14,057 bases of DNA from an uncultured Fretibacterium sp. (GTDB lineage: Bacteria; Synergistota; Synergistia; Synergistales; Aminobacteriaceae). The position numbers and the translations under genes were made by a program. Below the pieces are notes generated by a model. It was not told the origin of the DNA. It saw nothing but the letters and a program-made list of their open reading frames with translations, and made no database searches. The stretch lies in the NCBI GenBank assembly GCA_937899395.1, contig CALBPU010000087.1, positions 1 to 14,057 of the forward strand. The letters run 5' to 3'. Below are positions 13,867-14,057 of the stretch, in pieces; position 1 is the stretch's first letter, and each line of letters starts with the position of its first letter.

Positions 13867-14057
13867 CTAATAATCTTTAGCCGGATCACTTATGTGATAT
13901 ACTCTTGCGATTTCCATAAGTTTCGATTCAAAATCATGTCTTACGAATTTGCCATATAGTGTTAGATTGTTACCATACTTTATAGCATCAAATTTGCTTA
14001 TACTCTTTATAGCCTCACCTTCATAAGCATCGTTTAGATACCATCCCTCAAAATCAT
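13867..14057 (-). CDS. C-terminal part of an unrecognised protein (5' end beyond window)
   Basis: On the minus strand a frame is open from the window edge to a TAG at 13867-13869 and gives 62 residues, beginning DFEGWYLNDAYEGEAIKSIS and ending HISDPAKDY. The composition is clearly coding-like (aromatic and charged residues balanced, no repeats), and an open frame of this length against an AT-rich background is meaningful. I do not recognise a family or catalytic motif. It converges on the V-ATPase operon and stands where subunit A would be expected, so it marks the end of that operon or a later insertion. Confidence 0.6.
   Translation of the reverse strand, partial: DFEGWYLNDAYEGEAIKSISKFDAIKYGNNLTLYGKFVRHDFESKLMEIARVYHISDPAKDY

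Noticed and set aside
1..14057. tRNA, rRNA, CRISPR array, insertion sequence or phage integrase
   Set aside because: I looked for cloverleaf-like sequences, regularly spaced repeats, transposase motifs and terminal repeats and saw none.

Overview
The window is AT-rich, coding-dense bacterial DNA. It carries a divergent pair of gene blocks: a long minus-strand block from about 8867 down to 373, and a plus-strand V/A-type ATPase operon from 9008 to 13808. A V-ATPase operon, flagellin, a periplasmic MetQ-like protein without a lipobox, and a PTS-type dihydroxyacetone kinase with a single-domain DhaM together fit a motile anaerobic gut bacterium. Synergistota (Synergistaceae) is my best guess; a clostridial or spirochaete source is not excluded. 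No rRNA, tRNA or marker gene in the window settles this.

Region by region. Positions 1-317 hold the tail of an unrecognised plus-strand gene and a locally GC-richer segment. That segment has two small, apparently coupled reading frames resembling a leader peptide plus a short hydrophobic peptide. A strong hairpin terminator (317-356) closes the minus-strand dha operon dhaL-dhaM-dhaK (2412 to 373), which phosphorylates dihydroxyacetone using PTS phosphate. Upstream of it are a secreted tyrosine-phosphatase-like protein (2479-3243) overlapping the end of a 562-residue flagellin (3243-4931), then a membrane-anchored polysaccharide deacetylase (4991-5665). The flagellin start is preceded by a perfect sigma-28 type -10 box. 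Next comes a decayed HicA/HicB toxin-antitoxin pair (5720-6199): HicA is cut by an in-frame TGA and HicB has no DNA-binding C-terminus. Then follows a methionine ABC importer operon, metN-metI-metQ (8867 to 6290).

The 140-bp divergent intergenic region (8868-9007) carries a good sigma-70 type promoter for the ATPase operon and a weaker one facing metN. The ATPase operon encodes subunits H/G, I, K, E, C and F with tight spacing, overlaps and strong Shine-Dalgarno sites. The K subunit keeps every residue known to bind sodium in the Enterococcus hirae rotor. The catalytic subunits A, B and D, which normally follow F, are absent. After only 58 bp comes the 3' end of an unrelated, unrecognised gene on the opposite strand (13867-14057), so this operon codes for a stator, rotor and stalk set without its catalytic head.

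Most genes are ordinary and confidently identified. The points most worth a second look are the ATPase operon lacking A/B/D, the HicA gene whose lost tail is still readable beyond a TGA and abuts the HicB start exactly, the small bicistronic element at the left edge, and the flagellin-phosphatase overlap.
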